Assembly: GCA_021018815.1 (NCBI GenBank)
Contig: JAITYX010000003.1
Coordinates: 10,010,501 to 10,074,500, forward strand
Origin: Talinum fruticosum
Lineage: Eukaryota; Streptophyta; Magnoliopsida; Caryophyllales; Talinaceae
DNA length: 64,000 nt
Direction of reading: 5' to 3'
Below are positions 11,804 through 22,480 of the stretch, in pieces. The notes beneath the pieces were generated by a model that worked only from the letters and a program-made list of their open reading frames with translations, had not been told where the DNA came from and searched no databases. Numbering within the stretch: the stretch's first letter is position 1; every line of letters begins with the position of its first letter. The translations under genes and the position numbers were made by a program.

Positions 11804-12502
11804 AACTCGACTCGCACAAGAAAGGTAAAGCAATAGATCGAAACTCTATCGAGGTATGATTGGATCTTTGCTATATCTTACTTGCAGCCGGCCAAATATA
11901 ATGTTCGATGTATGCTTATGTGCAAGATTCCAAGCTAATCCAAAAGAATCACATCTCACTCTGCAGTGAAGAGAATATTCAGATATCTTGCAAGGACTCG
12001 TAACTTAGGTCTATGGTACTCAAGAGACTCGAACCGACTCTCATTGGATACTCGAGATGCGGATTACGCTAGATACAAAGTTGATAGAAAGAGCACTTCA
12101 GAGCGTGCCAATTTCTGGGTCAATCCTTAATATCTTCGCACTCAAAGAAGCAAAACTCGGTGGCTCTATCAACCGCCGAAGCCGAGTATATTCCAGCATG
12201 AGCATGCCGTGCACAAATTCTATGGACAAAGCAACACTTGAGAGATCTTGGACTTGCCTTCAAATCAGTTCCAATCAAGTGTGATAATCAAAGTGCAATC
12301 AGCATCACCAAAAATCCGGTTCAACACTCAAAAACAAAACACATTGAGGTCGGTATCATTTCTTGAGAGACCATTCTGAGAAAGGTGATATCGAACTTGA
12401 ATTCATTCCTACTAATCTTCAATTAGCCGATATCTTTACTAAGCCTCTTGGTGAAGATCAGTTCTGTTTCATTAGGAATGAACTTGGAATGTTAAATGCA
12501 TA
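11804..12502 (+). pseudogene. RNase H of the plus-strand SIRE-like element
   Basis: In shifting frames the sequence shows SVALSTAEAEYI-like (12165-12200), LRDLGLAF, IKCDNQSAISITKNPVQHS (12278-12330), KTKHIEVRYHFLRD and LADIFTKPL (12425-12450), the standard run of copia RNase H motifs. The pol stop codon is near 12502. Early stops around 11850-12050 break it. Confidence 0.82.
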
Positions 12503-13166
12503 ATTATGTGGTTTCTTATGTGACAATTTTCATTGCATGATTATGTGTTATGAGCGTTAAAATTCTTTAATAACTATTTGTTCAGCTTGATTTCGTGATA
12601 TTTAGTTGATAGTTATTATTCATTTCTAGTTTCGAGTCACTCGTAAAACTTATCCGAGTCAAACTCGGACGTTGAGAAAAGTGGACATCAAATCTCCGGA
12701 ATCATCTCTAGATGAGTGGAGAATTTCGTAATTTATTTTCAAAATCTTTTTCTCTCTCTCTCGCTCGTCGTGATCGGACTTCTAGCCGTTGGAAGTCAAA
12801 CCGCTAGAATTTTAACCGTTGAGAAGAGAACCGTCACACCGGTCCGAGGTGACCGATGAAAGAGTTGAGTCGAAAGGATACAAATAGCGTTGTGTAGAAG
12901 GACGATTATTTTTCTATAAATAGCGCCTATTCGCCTTCGTCTCGCTACTTTACATTTCATTTACTCTCTCTCTCGAAAGCAAAACTTCTCGCACAAGCTC
13001 TCTAAGTCTACAAGTGATCTCTCGGACATTTTCAAGCAACGTGAAGCTCGATCTCAAGTAAGCTCAACTACTCTCAACTCTTTCTTCTACTCTTTTTCTT
13101 TCACTCGTCGACCTACTCTCTTCTACTCTCTCTTAGAGTTTTCACTTCTCTCTTTCCTTCTTCAAA
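12503..13166 (+). other. Spacer between pol and third ORF with candidate internal promoter and pyrimidine-rich leader
   Basis: No coding signal was seen. The stretch contains a canonical TATA box at 12914 and, from about 12955 to 13160, a CT-rich leader like that of many plant mRNAs, ending just before the ATG at 13167. Confidence 0.55.
12914..12923 (+). promoter_or_regulatory. TATA box upstream of the env-like ORF
   Basis: CTATAAATAG, identical in sequence to the LTR TATA box at 6768 but lying inside the element, 244 bases before the start codon of the third ORF and followed by a CT-rich leader. It suggests that the third ORF has its own promoter. Confidence 0.5.
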
Positions 13167-14541
13167 ATGCCTAAGAGAGGTAATCATCCCGACTTTCTTG
13201 GCTCTTCTTCGAAGAAGCCACGCACAAAAAGCCAAGAAGGCTCTTCCTCTAAACTCGTTGTCACCCAAGCATCTTACGCTCGACGACAAGTTCTTTCCAA
13301 CCACAAAATTCTCGTGGTTGCCTCACATCCAAACCACCGGTGTTTATAATTTTCTTTGTTTCAGCGAGTTCATTTATCCCGAACTCGTCTGCTGAGTTTT
13401 ACACTCACCTCACTAGCTCCGAAGGTGTCCTAACCTCCAGAGTTCGAACGTTACCGTTCGTATCAACACCTCTCTCCTCCACCGCTTGTTCAAGGTCTCC
13501 TCTCTTTTCTTGAACAGAAGGTGTCCTTTCACCGAAGTCGCCGACGACTTCTTTGAAAAATACACAAAAGAATTTCCCGAGTCACGTAAAAATTTTTTAG
13601 TGACTCAGCTCAAGTAGAAGCACGTCTTCCGTGCTTCTCGCTGATGAGAACCTTTTTCTCTCAAAGCATTCCAAGCAAGGAGAACCCCAACTCCAAACAT
13701 TTAAAAGCTCTTTTTGACATTCTTGAGGGCTACGAAGTAGACCTCTTCCCCTCCATCATTGAGCGGATGGCAGCTGTGCCAGCTCAACTCCAAAATAAGA
13801 AGAACACCCCTCTTCCTTTCGGTGTTCTTCTCACCCTTGTATTTAAACAATTCAAAGTTCCTCTCCCCTCGGATCCAAACGCCGTTTCGAGGCCGCCGTT
13901 GTGGTCGGTAACAAGGAACTTCGAGGGTACGGTACCGTAAAACTCAACCTCGGTATCCGGGTACACAGCTCGGAGCCGAGGCCACCTTCTTCGCCTCGCA
14001 CTCGTAAAGAAGCCCCTCTCTCTCTCCTCGGCCCACCTGGTGGTGCCTCCACCTCAAGTGTCTCTAAGTCTCTCTCCTCCATTTTGTCCTCCGCTTTCTT
14101 GGACAAAATCAACTCTGTGTCCTCCGAATTCGGGGACATGCTCCGGTCATTCAAGACTGTCTATCGGCCTATGGCCATCAACCAAAAAATAGCCCAATCT
14201 CGGATCCAAGAGCGAGCAAACAGTGCTCCTTGAGATGAAGGCTCAGTGAAGGAGCGAAGGAGCCGATCGAGCTCCTCCAGGAGAGAAGGTCCAAGGCGGC
14301 TCGAGACCATGGCGACTCGGACTTATCCGAAGTGTCCTCGAGCCCGGCCAAGACCTCCTCCTCGGATAGCGGGGAAGATGGAGAAGAAGACCAGGAAAAG
14401 CGAGAGTTGAGGAGCCTGCGGTTGAGGCAGCTCCTACTCGGACAAGGGGCGGAACAAAAGAAGAAGAAGGAGGGCCAGCCGAGGGTCGAAAACTCCTCAA
14501 GCTCGATCGGAAGTACTCGGCTTAGACAGCAGTTTGAGTGA
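13167..14541 (+). pseudogene. Third (env-position) ORF of the SIRE-like element, 'putative plant transposon protein' type
   Basis: The ATG at 13167 opens MPKRGNHPDFLGSSSKKPRT, a basic Ser-rich N-terminus. After a frameshift near 13280 the other frame gives LDDKFFPTTKFSWLPH and FSEFIYPELV. Later pieces are 13644-13940 (LEGYEVDLFPSIIERM, then LPFGVLLTLVFKQFKVPL), 13901-14233 (ELRGYGTVKLNLGI, Ser/Pro-rich, then a helical stretch) and 14332-14541 (acidic, Glu/Lys-rich). The blocks resemble the domain annotated in plants as 'putative plant transposon protein', often found after SIRE pol; this is from memory and needs a profile search. The protein's function is unknown. Several frameshifts and stops (e.g. 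13395, 13600) make it a pseudogene. Confidence 0.65.
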
Positions 14542-15018
14542 GTCGAAGACCTTGCTAAAGGCCAAGCTGCAGCGGGTCGACCGAGCGGACCCTCCAACTA
14601 CCGAGGTCCACGAGGACGAACCTCTAGATCCTCTTGTTCCGGGTCGACCACTCAAAGCCGAGCCCTTGACATCGATATAGTACGAGAATTTGGTCCTCCA
14701 TGGGGTGCACGAGATAAGGATACCAACCAGAATTCTCGATGCCTCTCGGTGAACCAAAAGGTTTAGCGCAAGAGTGCGTGCTACGAGGGAGGAGGTATAG
14801 TTACCTCGGTCAAAGTAGCCTAGTTGGGCCCACCTAGAGGAACTAGTGGGAACCTCTCTCCGTAAAGGGTAAACAAGAGATATAATAAAGTTTTCCTAGT
14901 GGTCTAAAATAATATTTAAACTAATTCAAAGGTTGCTAAATGTGGGATGCCTAATGCAAGCTCATCATTAAAACTTACTACTCAAATTTTTAAGTTTCGC
15001 CCTCTTAATAAAAAGTTT

Positions 15019-15037
15019 GTCCCAAGTGAAGTCGCCA
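15019..15037 (-). promoter_or_regulatory. Primer binding site of the minus-strand Tat-like element
   Basis: The minus strand reads TGGCGACTTCACTTGGGAC two bases after the LTR end, very close to the TGGCGACTC(C)...GGGAC sites seen in Tat/Ogre elements (tRNA-Arg type, from memory) and to the plus-strand site at 17389. Confidence 0.7.
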
Positions 15038-15039
15038 TC

Positions 15040-17073
15040 TGTAGGAATCATGACCAGGGCTCGTCGAGCTTCCCAACTTGTGTCGTGTCTCTTTTTAAAG
15101 GATTGATTTTGAAGATGGTTTTAGAGAGCCGATTTTGGAATGTAGGGATAAACCTTTTATTAAGGTTTTTGAATTTTATTAAATTTGATTTAGACAAAGT
15201 TTGAATGGCGGTTTTATTAATTATTTTATTTTAGAAATTATTTTGAGAAGTCCTGAGATATTATTTCTTAACTAAAAGATAAATAAAATTAGGGTTCTAA
15301 ATCTATCGTGAGGCTCTAGGGCCAGCTTGGTGTGAAAACACCAATCCGGACCGAAGCCCCGTCTACTAACCACTCGATACGAGCGACGACCTGCACCTAG
15401 TGGTGGCCGGCATCCGCTAGAGGCCGCAGCTGAGGAGATCAGCCTTGGCCTCCGCCCGGCTTGGCGGATCCAGATCCTGTTTTCTTATCCTACGATCAAA
15501 AAATAGCCGAGATGTAAATTTAGAAGAAATAAATAAAAGGGAGTCGCGAGTTAGTGTTTAGGAAAGAAAAGCTAACAAAAACAGAAATAAAGTTTGCTCT
15601 TTCAATCTTAGTGTGGGAAAACTAGGACTAAAAGAGGCTAAAATGACTCCATCTGTCTTTGAACCGAGAATCAAATTCGAGATGCGAGGGTATGAAACGT
15701 AGGGATAAACCCTTCCGTTCTTTCCGTTCGAAGACGGCCATTACTAACTCGAGTAGTGAGTTAAAATAATGTACAAAAGCAAGCAAACAACAACATGTGA
15801 TAAAGATTCAAAGCAGCCAAAACATAATTAAGGAAAGTGATAAAGGCGAAATAAAGAAATTAGCGGAAAAGCGAAAAGAAAAGCAAAATGAAAACGAAAA
15901 GAAAAGGCAAAGCAAAAAGAAAAGAAAGCGTAAAACTAAAAGATTACATCGGGCAGGGAGGAATTAAAATCTTACATCGATTGTCCAATACAGGAAGCAA
16001 TAAAGAAAGCATAAAATAAAATAAACCATTGTGAAAACCGGATCCGTGCTCTTAAGTTGTCCCACCTATCGATCCGGATCTCGGATCCGGACCTCTTGAT
16101 GGGACAATGGTGAACGAGAGGGGCTTTTGTGAGTTTTTGGTGTAGGTAGGTAGGCGGATGTGTGACCGATAGAGTTTAGGGATCGGATGTATCGAGTATA
16201 ATGGAAGTAGAGAAGGAATAGACTGAAAAGGGACCAAGAGATTAAAATACGGATGAGAGTAATCAGTAGCTCTTAGGCGACTTTAAGTAGTGTGGTGCTA
16301 AGGCGGAAGCCGTGCTGGGAATGAGAGCTAAGGCTCTGTATTTATAGGGAGAGGTTAGGTCAACGAATGACCTAGGGTTAGCTCTCGGCCAATCGTCCAA
16401 AAGCGGCAAGAGCAAAACCGGGCGGGATAATGTGAATATTGTACCGGAGAGAATCGAGATAAAGAAGGGATAAGACCCAGTTCACGGCACCAGCCACGAG
16501 AGGTTACCTAGGGTTTCGTGCCCTAGCGTGCTTCCAAGGGAGTCTCCGGGGAAAACGCAATGTTCCACTTAATATTTTGGGGTGCCGAGTGCCGGGCATA
16601 ACACCTTTCCAAAAATGGAAGTTTCAATTTTTCGAAGGTTTCCATTTTTTGTGTGGGATGCGTGCTTCTAGTCTCGGGTGGACTGTCTTGGAGCCAAAAT
16701 GCAACACTTTGAGGCTTATGATTATGAAATGTAGCGCCTAACGTCTTCTTGAGGTCTTTAGATCCTTGTCTAGTTAGACTCAAGTGAAACGCAGATGTTC
16801 TAAGTTTGGAATTCCTCAATACGCGGCACTAGACTCCGTTGTCTCCGAATGCTTGGCCCGATCTTGAATCGTTCGAAGGAAAAAGGGGATTTTTGTATCA
16901 ACCTAAGGCAAAAGGCTATTTATGTGGTGATGGGGGTTCTTTCCGGTTTATCGGCTTCCGTTGCACTAATCAAACACGAGCCTATGATCCAAATCCTCAA
17001 ACAGATCTCGGGATTTCATCATCGGGCCAACAAATAAAAAACAAAGAAAAAACGACACTTTTTGGTGTCTACA
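15040..17073 (-). mobile_element. LTR of the minus-strand Tat/Ogre-like element
   Basis: On the minus strand it begins TGTAGACACCAAAAAGTGTC and ends CATGATTCCTACA, 2034 bp, followed by the PBS. A canonical TATA box in the minus orientation (16347-16339) confirms orientation. Its U5 end aligns with the plus-strand LTR end at 17074-17387. The interior (15250-17000) shows no gene, only low-complexity A/G-rich stretches (15830-15960). Confidence 0.75.
16339..16347 (-). promoter_or_regulatory. TATA box of the minus-strand Tat LTR
   Basis: CTATAAATA on the minus strand inside CCCTATAAATACAGAGC; about 1.3 kb of R-U5 would follow before the PBS. Confidence 0.6.
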
Positions 17074-17387
17074 CTTACCAAACGAAGCGGTGACAATCAG
17101 ATCTGGTTGGTAACCGTGCTCGAGCAGCTTTTAGTGCTGACCCAGCAACTTTGCGGTAGATCTACTCTATTTTTTTTTCTAAGTTTTTTTCTTGAGATAT
17201 AGCATCCCGAGACTTCTAAAATGCCTTTCAAAAATAAAATAATTTCCTAAAAATCGCTAACCAATCCCTTCTTAAAGATCTCTTTCAAAAGCCTTATCGT
17301 TCGATTGATAAGCACACCTCACTTGAAGTCGACAGATCGTGGGAAAACTCAATCCGCTTCTGACTCGGAATGGGTCATGATCCTACA
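17074..17387 (+). mobile_element. 3' end of the 5' LTR of the plus-strand Tat element (truncated)
   Basis: Ends GGGTCATGATCCTACA, one base before the PBS. It aligns with the U5 end of the minus-strand LTR at 15040. The upstream part of this LTR is missing; the join at 17073/17074 touches the start of the inverted LTR. Confidence 0.7.
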
Positions 17388-17388
17388 G

Positions 17389-17407
17389 TGGTGACTCCAT
17401 TAGGGAC
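17389..17407 (+). promoter_or_regulatory. Primer binding site of the plus-strand Tat element
   Basis: TGGTGACTCCATTAGGGAC, matching the Tat/Ogre-type PBS and the inverted copy at 15019-15037. Confidence 0.75.
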
Positions 17408-18903
17408 ATCGTTTATTAAGAGGGTGAGAATTGAAAATTTGAATTGTGAGTTTATATTGTGTTTTGCATTAGACAATTTGCATTCGGGTAACCTTCGACA
17501 TAGTTGTTTTCTTTTAGACCTTTAGGCTTTCACCCTTAAGAACCTTTTTTCGGAGAAGTCAAATCATTATCTTGACGGGTCCACTCGACTTAATACTAAG
17601 GTGTGATTACTCTCCATCCATAGCAAGCTTTCTTGATCTTTTAATTGAGAGGCAGTAAAAATTCGAGTCCTACTATGCATCCCATAGGGGACAAAATTTT
17701 CAGACTATGAGCCACCATGTTCATCCTACCTAGATTTACTTTGTGGACATAAAACCTTAGCGGTCTAAGTTGTACCTATTTTCATTTACATGCTTAGATG
17801 ATTGTGGATGTTTTTAGTATTTAAGCTTCTTTTGTGAGCCTTTAATGTAGTTAGTTGAGGTTCGCTAAATAAGCCTTGTATTGGTGCAAAAACAAAATAT
17901 AATAATGAACCTTCTTGAGTTCGTCTTTTTATGTGCATTTTTAGCCAAAAGTCAAAATTGCCTTTTTTTTTTAAGGTCAATCCATTTGTTGCATTTTTGA
18001 GTAAGTCCAAATCCTTCCATTCTCGGTTAGAGAAAGAAAATTTTTCCGTACGATCCCTAGCTACCAAGCCTAATCGGTGCTAACTACTCGTTCATCCGTT
18101 AGGGTGGGTCTTACCGTGGATCCCTTTCTGTTTTTAGTAGGTCTTAGGCTTTGGCTTTGTTTATCTGCATATTGGATTTTTTTATTGTATTAGGTGCATT
18201 AGCCAAATAAAATTAATATCAAAATTAGGAGTCTTTGTTGCATTAGATAAATTAAATTCATCTCAAATTAGGAGAGTCTTTTGTTACATTTTTAGCCGAT
18301 TCTAAATTCATTCTCAAAATTAGGGAGAGTCTTTTGTAGCGTTAGCCAAATTAAATCCATCTCAAATTAGATGAGTCTTTTGTGGCATTTAGCCAAAGGT
18401 AAAATTCATCTCAATTAGGATGTGTTTTCTAGTCCATTTATTTTTTAGTTTATCTCATTTTAGATGAGTCCGTTTTTCATTATTGCATTAGCCAAAATAA
18501 AATTCACCCCAATATAAGTGACTCCATTGCTTCATCTCTGTTTGGTTAGTCCACATTCTTTAAGTGTATCATAATAAAAGAGCATATTTTTCATCTTTTT
18601 TTAGGTCTAGTCTCTCCTCGGGCCTAACGCTTGAGTCCATTTTTCCCAAAAGCTTGTTTCCGTAGCACGGTCTTGAGCATTTATCCTTCTGTACTATAGA
18701 ATAAGGAAGCCAACTTCAACTAGGTTCCCTTGGAATCTGAGTTCGAAAAGGTTAGAACGGTTAAGTAGAGAGTTTAGTGCAACATCTTCACGGTCAACAC
18801 CACCCCCATCAACTCGATACGACCAATCAATGTCGGTGCACTTAACTCCGATTCGATCAATTTTTTTATCGTCGGACAAGTACCTAAAAACAATTCCCCT
18901 GCA
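17408..18903 (+). other. 5' UTR of the Tat element
   Basis: No coding frame was found. It begins with blocks shared with the inverted UTR at 14765-15018, and its middle holds short tandem repeats (18186-18530). Long UTRs with tandem repeats are usual in Ogre-like elements. Confidence 0.6.
18186..18530 (+). repeat. Degenerate tandem repeat, about seven units of 45-52 bp
   Basis: Units share a core GCATTAGCCAAATTAAA, then TTCATCTCAAATTAG and GAGTC. Starts lie near 18188, 18235, 18281, 18333, 18379, 18425 and 18476. A weaker related unit is visible near 17935. Confidence 0.75.
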
Positions 18904-20027
18904 ATGGATGACGAACAACCATAACTATCTCCCCTTATTACTTTGATTAATGAATCTTTAGCTAAATTAGAAGCCATGATTGAGGCTCAAGATAATAAAT
19001 TAGAATCCATGTCCAAAACCCTTACTCTTATCCTTAAGACTTTGTAAAAAATGAGGAAAACAAAGAGGGAAAAGAACAAGAAGAACATGGACCACCACCT
19101 AATGGTCAACCACCACCTAATGACCAACCTCCTCCGGAAACTTACCCTAAACCTTGACCCGATCTAAGCATAGATCGGATAGAGAGAATGCTCGGAGAGT
19201 TCTCTATATTCAAAAGCCACTACCATGATCTTACGGGATTCACTTCAATCCCTAAAGGAAAACGTCCTCTTAAGTTCACGATGTTGAACATAAAATTTTT
19301 CAATTTTAAGAATCTCAACCATCATGTTCGAAATTTTGTAGGAGAAATGACTTTAAAAATATACACTGAAGACACATAGCATGTCAATTTCCCTTGGACA
19401 TTCGATAAGGATGTCATGAAATGGTACAATGTAGTTGATCCATGTAAGGTCACCAATTGGACGGATCTTTGTAAGGAATTTTTACATTAATACTCTCACA
19501 ACACCAACTTACTAATTACTCTTCGTGACTTGGAACAGGTCAAACAAGAAGAGCAAAAAGTTTTATTGACTTTCTTACAAGGTGGAGGGCAAAGGCTACC
19601 TATATGGTAGATAAACCTTTCGAGAATGATCAGGTTAGAATTATTGTGAAGTATCTTTAACTAGCCTAAAATCAACTTCTGAAGTTCTTGCCTTTCATGA
19701 GCTTTATAGCCCTTAGAGACGACAAGTATGCTGATTGAAGAAAAATTGTTCGATGCAACCGTAAATGCTATGGCAAGTTATGAGGTAATTACCAACACAA
19801 GGACAAGAAGAATTTCAATATTGGTACTACTGGTAGGGGTGCAAATGTTACTACCCGCAACAAGTATATTGACTAGACTCCAATAGACACCACTTATGCT
19901 CAAGCACTTGATTGCCTACTTTCCAAGAGTAAAATTAAACTTTCGACCATTAAAGCGGAATTCGAAACCGCAAAGTAGTTAAAAAACTAGGACACTAGTA
20001 AATTCCGCAAATATCATTGTGCATGAG
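18904..20027 (+). pseudogene. Gag of the Tat/Ogre-like element, N-terminal and central part
   Basis: The region starts with an ATG at 18904 (MDDEQP then stop). Broken frames then give a helical stretch (LAKLEAMIEAQDNKLESMSK), a Pro-rich segment (PPPNDQPPPETYPKP) and the conserved Ogre-type capsid run: RNFVGEMTLK (about 19330), FPWTFDKDVMKWYNVVDP (19390-19445), NWTDLCKEFL, NLLITLRDLEQVKQEEQ, DFLTRWRAKATYMVDKPF (19565-19620). Downstream a KYHC segment begins a zinc-finger-like part that continues at 55293 across the Athila insertion. Frameshifts and stops are many. Confidence 0.75.
20023..20027. repeat. Target site duplication (left) of the Athila-like element
   Basis: atgag; its partner is 55288-55292. 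Joining the two flanks restores a continuous Tat gag reading. Confidence 0.85.
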
Positions 20028-20252
20028 TGATAGGTCGCAAGCGCATGGTATTTAAGTTGTACCTACTCAAGGTCGATCCCACAAGGACTCGATTTAGCAA
20101 CGCACTAAACTAGCCTTCTACTCAATTGCTAAGCAAATCAGATTTTTGAAGTTGGTTCTTTATAAACTAGTTCTAACTATTAAAATTAAGAAAATTAATC
20201 TAGACTTAAATCAATGGGTAAAAAACATCTAGGGATTTGCTTTCCTAACAAC
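20028..20252 (-). mobile_element. 3' LTR of the Athila-like element, terminal part
   Basis: The last 225 bp of the LTR on the minus strand, ending GCTTGCGACCTATCA at 20028 next to the atgag duplication. The rest of this LTR lies at 48048-49279, split off by the Helitron. Confidence 0.8.
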
Positions 20253-20263
20253 TAGTCTGGACT

Positions 20264-20278
20264 CGTGCTATGCACGAA
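20264..20278 (-). promoter_or_regulatory. Helitron 3' hairpin
   Basis: Perfect 6-bp stem with a 3-base loop (TCGTGC ATA GCACGA on the minus strand), 11 bases before CTAG. It is the expected rolling-circle termination signal. Confidence 0.7.
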
Positions 20279-20690
20279 GCAATGTTGTACAATTCATAAC
20301 TTAAGAAATTATTGAATTATCGAGTGATGTTGTATTTGTGAGTTTCTTTTTCTCGATCATTTGATTTTATTGAATGTTTTCACTTTCAATAACATTCTTC
20401 TACATGTTATCCCCTCATAGCGAAAATACTTTCGTGACTCATCAAAGTTATCAAAACCCAACACATAAAAATCATTAGAGCCCAATACACATTCGTATTC
20501 CAATCATTCTGAATTTCAAAAAATAAATAAATAATCTGTAAGACCCCGAAATTTCAGGTGTTTGCTTGCTAGTGAATCAAATTATTAAATTAAGTGAATT
20601 AGAATTTTTCCGAGTCGGAATTAGAAACCCGAGAACCGAAACCGAGCTTAGGCTAGCTTATTGGGCCTTGAGAAGCTAGTTGGGCCCAAT

Positions 20691-21362
20691 TAAAAAAAAA
20701 AGAAAAAAAGAAAAAGGGAATGAGGAATGAAGATTGCTGGCAAGTGAGGAGGAGTCGTCAAGTTTAAGCAAAGAAAGAGAGGGGGTCTAATTAGAAATAG
20801 GCAAAGAAAGCTATTAGGTGTGATTAGGAGATGAGGAGAGAGAGTGAGGTCGGGATTAGGATTAAGAACAAAAGGAAAGGGAACGAAGAAGCGTAAGCGT
20901 GGAAAGAAAAAGGGACGGGAAAGCAGAGCAAGGGAAAGCAAGAGAAGGGAGATCGGGCGAGGGCGAGCAGAGCGAAAGCGAGAGAGCGAGGAGGCCGATG
21001 GCCGCTCGAACGACAAGGGCGCCGTCGCCGGTGGGCAAGGGAGAGAGGGGCTCGGGAGGCCGAGCAGAGCAAAAGCGGAAACAGGGAAAGCGAGAAGGAG
21101 CAGAACGCGCGGAGGGAGAAGAAGAGCGAGCGGGCGCGGAACGAGAAAACGCCGGAAACCAGCTGCCGGCGGGCACGGCGAGCCCGAGGACAAAGCGCTG
21201 GACGAAGGAGAAAGGAAAAAGGGGAGCGAAGGAAAGAAGAAGCAGAGCAGAGACAGAAGCCGAGGCAGAGCAGAGAGGGAAGCGAGAAGGACGAAGAACC
21301 GAAGCGGAGATAGGCGTAAGAGAAAGCAAAACCCAAATCGAAACCCAATCGAAACCCTGTAG
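20691..21362 (+). repeat. Purine-rich leader block in LTR 1
   Basis: About 670 bases made mostly of A and G on the plus strand, with a G/C-rich centre. The same block is in all six LTRs (24906-25580, 29130-29810, 33358-34030, 37572-38240, 41798-42470). Lack of T leaves long open frames on both strands that differ between copies and are not taken as genes. It is followed by a consensus-like splice donor, so it may be a transcribed leader exon. Confidence 0.75.
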
Positions 21363-21392
21363 AACCGAATTCTTAGAACCTCTAAGAATCTA

Positions 21393-21400
21393 AGGTGAGT
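21393..21400 (+). promoter_or_regulatory. Candidate splice donor in LTR 1
   Basis: AAG|GTGAGT directly after the purine-rich leader; the same in all six LTRs (e.g. GT at 29836 in LTR 3). The proposed acceptor is TTTCAG|GTAC near 31436 in LTR 3, giving an intron of about 1.6 kb inside the LTR. Confidence 0.4.
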
Positions 21401-22283
21401 AATCTGAATTCATCCTCCAAAATAAAATGAATTAGGAGGATTGAACATGAATTCGAAGCATGAAATTGGAAACCCTAAGTTAATTGAAGAATCTAGAGGC
21501 CTAAATTCACGAAACTAGAAACTCATGAATTGAAAAGCATGTTGCGATTTATGCCTAGTTTATGAATTTAATGATATTTAAGCATTGTTGAGCACGATTA
21601 TTGAGCTGTGTGATTGAGAATTTAGTGAAGTTAGCTTGAACCGAATTATTGAGAAAAAATCGAGAAATTAAACATCATGACTTAAGTGCAGATTTTTCAT
21701 GAATTAAGCATGCTGTCTGAATTGTTGCGAAGTCATGTGTAGCTCAAATTTCCTGAAACTTTTACTGCAGCTTCCTGATGATTTATGAGAATTTCCTGTA
21801 AAATTTCGTATGCATTGGATGAGTAGATTAGGAGATATGCAATTTTAAGTGAAAAGGTTCCGTTTTGGGCTAAATCGCATATAAGTGAGTAACTCGAATT
21901 AAGAACTGAGATTTAAGAAGCTTTACGTCTAGATTAAGAGATATATATCGATTAAGTAAAGTTATAGAACCATATACCACTTATACGCGGTATTATGCGA
22001 GCATGAAAACGATAAGTTCGTCGATTAGGAATCATAAGTGGTATGCTTATGTGACTCGTGTGTTTACCTTGAATTATGAATGGCATAAGCATGCGTATGT
22101 GATGTGAATGGATTGTGTTGGAGTCGGAACTTGCTTATGTGAATTGCTTGCTTCAAGAAGTTACGCATGAACGTGCTAAGCATGAATTATATGAATTAAG
22201 TATATCTTATGTATAAGTAATAAGAAGACAAGAAACTTAAAGAACTAAAGAAGGGAGAAAGGATTGTGTTATTGATCCGGGAC

Positions 22284-22480
22284 CCCACGAATTAAAGAAC
22301 CCTCTCGAAGCTATGGCCATAGAAGTGTCTCGTCAACCCGAAGCCACGAATTGAATTGCTTCCACTAAGAATTGACGATGACGCGTCCTTCGGGGATGGG
22401 AGGCCGCCTCGAGGCCACGAATTGTTATGCCTCGAGGCCACGAATTGTATGCCTCCATGAACCGAGCCCACGAATTGTTT
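22284..22480 (+). repeat. Cluster of CACGAATT motifs in LTR 1
   Basis: Five copies of CACGAATT(G) within about 200 bases, three with GCCTCGAGGC-like surroundings. The cluster is repeated in each LTR. It may be protein binding sites or a decayed minisatellite. Confidence 0.7.

Larger units (their letters stand above)
5879..14765 (+). mobile_element. SIRE-like Ty1/copia element, plus strand, 3' LTR missing
   Basis: Order on the plus strand: 1565-bp LTR starting TGAAGACT, PBS, gag, protease, integrase, RT, RNase H ending at 12502, a spacer with its own TATA box, and a third ORF (13167-~14540). A pol followed by an extra env-position ORF is the SIRE/Maximus plan. No 3' LTR or polypurine tract follows: sequence changes near 14765 into the UTR of an inverted Tat element, so the 3' end was lost by deletion or rearrangement, and no target duplication can be checked. 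All genes are damaged. The element lies head-to-head with the minus-strand SIRE element. Confidence 0.87.
14765..17073 (-). mobile_element. 5' fragment of a minus-strand Tat/Ogre-like Ty3/gypsy element
   Basis: On the minus strand an LTR (17073 to 15040) is followed by a PBS and about 270 bases of 5' UTR that align with the UTR after the plus-strand PBS at 17389 (shared blocks such as TTTATTAAGAGGG and TTTAGACC). The fragment ends near 14765 against the SIRE third-ORF tail without gag. It is therefore truncated. It lies head-to-head with the plus-strand Tat element. The left border is only approximate. Confidence 0.75.

Noticed and set aside
13784..14757. Minus-strand ORFs opposite the third ORF of the SIRE element
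   Set aside because: They are shadows of the Ser/Pro-rich plus-strand coding sequence.
20690..21393. Long open frames on both strands (155-174 codons), Arg/Glu-rich or Ser/Phe/Leu-rich
   Set aside because: They follow from the lack of T in a purine-rich block. The frames differ between the six LTR copies and have no domain signature.
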